A stretch of DNA of 8,309 bases from Deltaproteobacteria bacterium. Its GTDB lineage: Bacteria; Myxococcota_A; Polyangia; HGW-17. Position 1 is the stretch's first letter, and the number at the start of each line of letters is the position of its first letter. A program made the translations under genes and the position numbers. Below the pieces are notes generated by a model, which was not told where the DNA came from, did not search any database, and was given only the letters and a program-made list of their open reading frames with translations. Of this stretch, positions 6,128-8,309 are shown piece by piece. The DNA lies in assembly GCA_003249585.1 (NCBI GenBank), contig QKIM01000428.1, positions 1 through 8,309 of the forward strand, in the 5' to 3' direction.

Positions 6128-6153
6128 GTTTCACCTCATATTCCCGTTACAGG

Positions 6154-6182
6154 ATTGTACCGCCTCCCCCTGTCGCTGGCGA
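6154..6182 (-). promoter_or_regulatory. Promoter for the zinc-ribbon gene
   Basis: On the minus strand: TCGCCA (6182-6177, 4 of 6), 17 bp, then TACAAT (6159-6154, 5 of 6), giving a leader of about 20 nt. A 12-bp palindrome GTCGCTGGCGAC (6172-6183) covers the -35 and could be an operator. Confidence 0.45.
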
Positions 6183-6222
6183 CGAAAAAATCCGGGTGCG
6201 GCTGCACAGACCGGATTGGCTC

Positions 6223-6250
6223 TTGCTCCGCGGTGTCTCCCTGCTACAAT
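6223..6250 (+). promoter_or_regulatory. Promoter for the ABC-F gene
   Basis: TTGCTC (6223-6228), 16 bp, and TACAAT (6245-6250) with the extended TGC before it (TGCTACAAT, 6242-6250). It is back to back with the zinc-ribbon promoter, about 40 bp between the two -35 elements. The implied leader is about 206 nt. Confidence 0.5.
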
Positions 6251-6258
6251 GAAGCCAC

Positions 6259-6299
6259 GGGCCCTCGGGTCCACCGAAAGGAGTCGGCCCTTGAGATAA
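6259..6299 (+). promoter_or_regulatory. Leader hairpin and two-codon minigene before the ABC-F gene
   Basis: GGGCC-CTC (6259-6266) can pair with GAG and GGCCC (6281-6283, 6286-6290). The pairing would occlude a strong Shine-Dalgarno, AAAGGAG (6277-6283). Seven nt after that Shine-Dalgarno is TTG AGA TAA (6291-6299), a possible two-codon minigene. The geometry is good, but TTG is a weak start and the function is speculative. Confidence 0.25.
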
Positions 6300-6331
6300 C
6301 CTCCGCCCCATCATCCAGCCCCAGGAAGCGA

Positions 6332-6360
6332 CTCCCGCATTGCGTGCGGGGAGACCCTTT
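6332..6360 (+). terminator. Terminator-like hairpin in the ABC-F leader
   Basis: CTCCCGCA (6332-6339), loop TTGCG, and TGCGGGGAG (6345-6353) form an 8-bp stem with one bulged G, followed by ACCCTTTT. The T tract is short and offset by CCC, so this is at best a weak terminator or attenuator. It lies about 110 nt before the ATG. Confidence 0.3.
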
Positions 6361-6462
6361 TCAGACGGGCGGACACGGAGCGAGGCAGCACGGTCGATTT
6401 CCCCACCCACAGCGAAATCCCACAGTCATGCAGTGCGCTCCCCTTCCGCCCCGGAGGTGGCC

Positions 6463-7971
6463 ATGACCGCCAGTGATTTTCTTGCATTCCATGATGTGAC
6501 CTTTGCCTATCCCGACAGCCCCGAGGCCGTGCTGCTCGGCTGCACCTTCACCCTCTCCCCGGGCTGGACCGGAGTGGTCGGTCCCAACGGGGCCGGCAAG
6601 ACCACCCTGCTCCAGATCGCCGCCGGGCTCCTGACGCCCGACTCGGGGCGTGTCAGGGCACCCGGGACGGCGCTCTACTGCTCCCAGAGGACCGATGACC
6701 CGCCCGAGGGGATTGCCGCCTTTATGCTCGACGACTCCGCCGAGGCCTGGCGCTGGAAGGGGCTCCTCGAGGTGCAGGTGGGCTGGGAAGACCGCTGGGA
6801 GACCCTCTCGGAGGGAGAACGCAAAAGGACCCAGTTGGCGGTGGCGCTGTGGAGCGCTCCGGTTCTTCTGATCGTGGACGAACCCACCAACCATCTGGAT
6901 CGCCGGGCTCGGGACATCATCGCCTCTGCGCTTGCCGCCTTTTCGGGCGTCGGGCTGTTAGTGAGCCACGACCGTGAGCTTCTGGACACCCTCACCGCCC
7001 GCACCCTCGTCATGGGGGCCGCCGGCGCCACGCTGCGTCCCGGCGCCGTGACCCAGGCCATGGACCAGGAGGCGCTGGAGCTGGGCAGCCTGACCCGGGC
7101 CCGGGACGTGGCGAGGAAGGAGGAGCGGCGCCTGCGCAGGGAGACGACCCGGCGTCGCGAGGAGGCGGACCGGGCCGACGCCAAACGTTCACGACGCCAG
7201 ATCGCGCCCGGGGACCATGACTCCAAGGCCAGGATAGGGCTCGCTCGACTCACGGGCAAGGACGCCGTGGCGGGGCGCCTCTATCAGCGGCACGCCCGGC
7301 GCGAGGCCCAGGCCAGGGCTGCGACCGAGGCCATCGTGGTGCCCCATGATTACGAGACGGGGATCTGGCTGGAGGGCTCGCGGTCGCCACGGGCGAGCCT
7401 CCTCGGCCTCCGAGCCGGGAAGCTGGAGCTGGGGGACGGGCGCACCCTCGCCTGGGACGGGCTCCACCTCGCCCCCGACTCCCGGGTCGGGGTCAGCGGG
7501 GACAACGGCACCGGGAAGAGCACGCTGCTCGCCTGGCTCTCGTCGCGGTTCAACGTCCCGGCCGATCACCTCCTCGTGTTGCCCCAGGAGCTCACAGCCA
7601 GGGAGGGTGCCGCGCTGCTTTCACAGGCCAGGGCCCTCTCGGGCGGGGAGCTGGGGTATGTCATGTCCGTGGTGCGTCATCTGGGATCCGACCCCGGGGC
7701 GCTGCTGCGCTCGGCCCTCCCCAGTCCGGGGGAGACCCGCAAGCTCTTCATCGCCCTGCACCTGCGGCGGGCGCCCCATCTCATCGTCATGGACGAGCCG
7801 ACCAACCACCTGGATCTGGTCTCCACTCTGGCGTTGGAGCGTGCCCTGGCGGCATATCCCGGCGCGCTCCTGCTGGTGAGCCACGACCGGCGCTTTTTCG
7901 ACGCCCTCACCACGAGCCGCTGGCACCTGTCCGAGGCCCCGGACGGGGATGTCAGGCTGCTGGTGTCCTGA
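6463..7971 (+). CDS. ABC-F family twin ATP-binding cassette protein
   Basis: 502 residues, no membrane segment: a cytoplasmic ATPase of the ribosome-associated ABC-F class rather than a transporter. Domain 1: Walker A GPNGAGKTT (40-48), Q-loop Gln75, signature LSEGE (115-119), Walker B VLLIVDE (134-140), PTNHLD, switch His169. A basic coiled-coil-like linker rich in Arg and Glu (about 205-290) includes GLARLTGKDAVAGRL. Domain 2: Walker A GDNGTGKST (346-354), Gln375, a diverged signature PSPGE (420-424), Walker B HLIVMDE (439-445), PTNHLD, His474. Both catalytic Glu are present. ABC-F proteins act at the ribosome E site in translation or protect it from antibiotics; which applies here is unknown. 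GGAGG (6453-6457) lies 5 nt before ATG 6463; the longer frame from TTG 6340 lacks support. Length is at the short end for the family. Confidence 0.93.
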   Translation: MTASDFLAFHDVTFAYPDSPEAVLLGCTFTLSPGWTGVVGPNGAGKTTLLQIAAGLLTPDSGRVRAPGTALYCSQRTDDPPEGIAAFMLDDSAEAWRWKGLLEVQVGWEDRWETLSEGERKRTQLAVALWSAPVLLIVDEPTNHLDRRARDIIASALAAFSGVGLLVSHDRELLDTLTARTLVMGAAGATLRPGAVTQAMDQEALELGSLTRARDVARKEERRLRRETTRRREEADRADAKRSRRQIAPGDHDSKARIGLARLTGKDAVAGRLYQRHARREAQARAATEAIVVPHDYETGIWLEGSRSPRASLLGLRAGKLELGDGRTLAWDGLHLAPDSRVGVSGDNGTGKSTLLAWLSSRFNVPADHLLVLPQELTAREGAALLSQARALSGGELGYVMSVVRHLGSDPGALLRSALPSPGETRKLFIALHLRRAPHLIVMDEPTNHLDLVSTLALERALAAYPGALLLVSHDRRFFDALTTSRWHLSEAPDGDVRLLVS

Positions 7972-8044
7972 GCCGCTGCGAGGACCCCTTCGAGGATTCT
8001 TCTTTGGTCAGGGCCGTGGGAGGGCCGGAAGGCTGGGGGATGCC
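7972..8044. other. Convergent gap after the ABC-F gene
   Basis: 73 bases between the ABC-F stop (TGA 7969-7971) and the stop of the leftward gene. No convincing terminator was found; only a 4-bp GGCC pair separated by GTGGGAG is visible, with no T tract on either strand. Confidence 0.5.
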
Positions 8045-8309
8045 CTACATGGGCGGGAAGGCGGCCGGGAAGAGGGGGGACCCGATGATGAACGGGTAGT
8101 AGGAGGTGTAGTCGGGGTCATACATGTCGACGAAGGAGGTGTCGGGAATCCCGGCGAAGGTCCACTCGCCTCCGGGGGTGGTGTTGATCATGCTCACGTG
8201 GAGCGAAAGGGGTGTCGTGAGGGAGGGGTCAATGCCGAGATCGACCAGGGGAATGGCCAGCTCCACGTAGCTCGCGCCCAGGTCACTGGCGGCAAAGCCG
8301 CTGAACGTT
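8045..8309 (-). CDS. C-terminal end of a probable beta-sandwich (CBM9/DOMON-like) protein, cut by window edge
   Basis: The last 87 residues before TAG (8047-8045); the frame stays open to the window edge, so the start is outside. The phrase SYVELAIPLVDLGI, followed by TPLSLHVSMINTTPGGEW, resembles the beta strands of CBM9/DOMON-type domains, where a line such as 'xEIAIPxxxLG' is characteristic. The tail is rich in Tyr, Asp and Pro (DMYDPDYTSYYPF). Such domains usually sit at the end of secreted carbohydrate-active or surface proteins. With so little sequence the assignment is tentative, and the GTG at 8266 is internal rather than a real start. Confidence 0.6.
   Translation of the reverse strand, partial: TFSGFAASDLGASYVELAIPLVDLGIDPSLTTPLSLHVSMINTTPGGEWTFAGIPDTSFVDMYDPDYTSYYPFIIGSPLFPAAFPPM

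Noticed and set aside
6172..6183. GTCGC-TG-GCGAC followed by an A run as a terminator
   Set aside because: The stem has only a 2-nt loop and the run is A on the plus strand; on the minus strand the T run precedes the stem. A palindromic operator is the better guess.
5588..6466. 292-residue plus-strand frame across the zinc-ribbon gene and the ABC-F leader
   Set aside because: It overlaps a well-supported minus-strand gene and two promoters, and shows no recognisable domain. Only its last 12 codons (from ATG 6428) are mentioned, as a speculative leader peptide.
7636..7650. LSGGE at residues 392-396 as the second ABC signature
   Set aside because: It lies too far from Walker B; the aligned signature, 19 residues before DEPTNHLD as in cassette one, is PSPGE at 420-424.
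7346..7879. 177-residue plus-strand frame inside the ABC-F gene
   Set aside because: Ser/Arg/Pro-rich shadow frame of the second ATPase domain.

Overview
The window is about 8.3 kb of GC-rich bacterial DNA. Strong Shine-Dalgarno sequences precede most genes, and sigma70-type promoters often carry an extended -10 of the form TGCTA(C/T)(C/A)AT. A secreted protein that joins cysteine-rich CGDG...EECDGTNLGG repeats to an RCC1 propeller, together with several exported or lipid-anchored proteins, is typical of Myxococcota and related former Deltaproteobacteria. That assignment is inference from protein style only. No rRNA, tRNA, CRISPR array, insertion sequence or phage gene was seen.

Layout. (1) 1-1167, minus: a sugar/H+ symporter of the MFS sugar porter family, cut at its C-terminus by the window edge. 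(2) 1168-1473: a divergent regulatory region with a promoter on each strand and several short inverted repeats. (3) 1474-2631, plus: a secreted endonuclease/exonuclease/phosphatase (EEP) family protein. (4) 2822-3283, plus: a small lipoprotein of unknown family. (5) 3406-5447, plus: a large predicted surface lipoprotein with six Cys-rich repeats followed by seven RCC1 blades. It is interrupted twice: by a one-base frame loss in a G7 tract at 3987-3993, and by an in-frame TAA at 4902-4904 that replaces a conserved aromatic codon. (6) 5477-6127, minus: a small zinc-ribbon protein with a helical, TPR-like tail. (7) 6128-6462: a second divergent promoter region, with a leader of about 200 nt before the next gene. 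(8) 6463-7971, plus: an ABC-F type twin-ATPase. (9) 8045-8309, minus: the C-terminal end of a protein that enters from the right and resembles a CBM9/DOMON-like beta-sandwich.

The genes do not form one pathway. Intergenic gaps and separate promoters suggest single-gene transcription units. The middle block (EEP protein, lipoprotein, Cys-rich/RCC1 protein) is all exported and looks like an accessory surface or secretome patch. The most notable feature is the doubly interrupted RCC1 gene, whose full frame can be rebuilt almost perfectly. It is either a recent pseudogene, a sequence or assembly error, or less likely a recoded or phase-variable surface protein; the first lesion happens to be a correctly phased G GGG GGG slip site. 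The second point of interest is the structured leader of the ABC-F gene, a family in which leader attenuation is known. No clear new defence or biosynthetic system was found.
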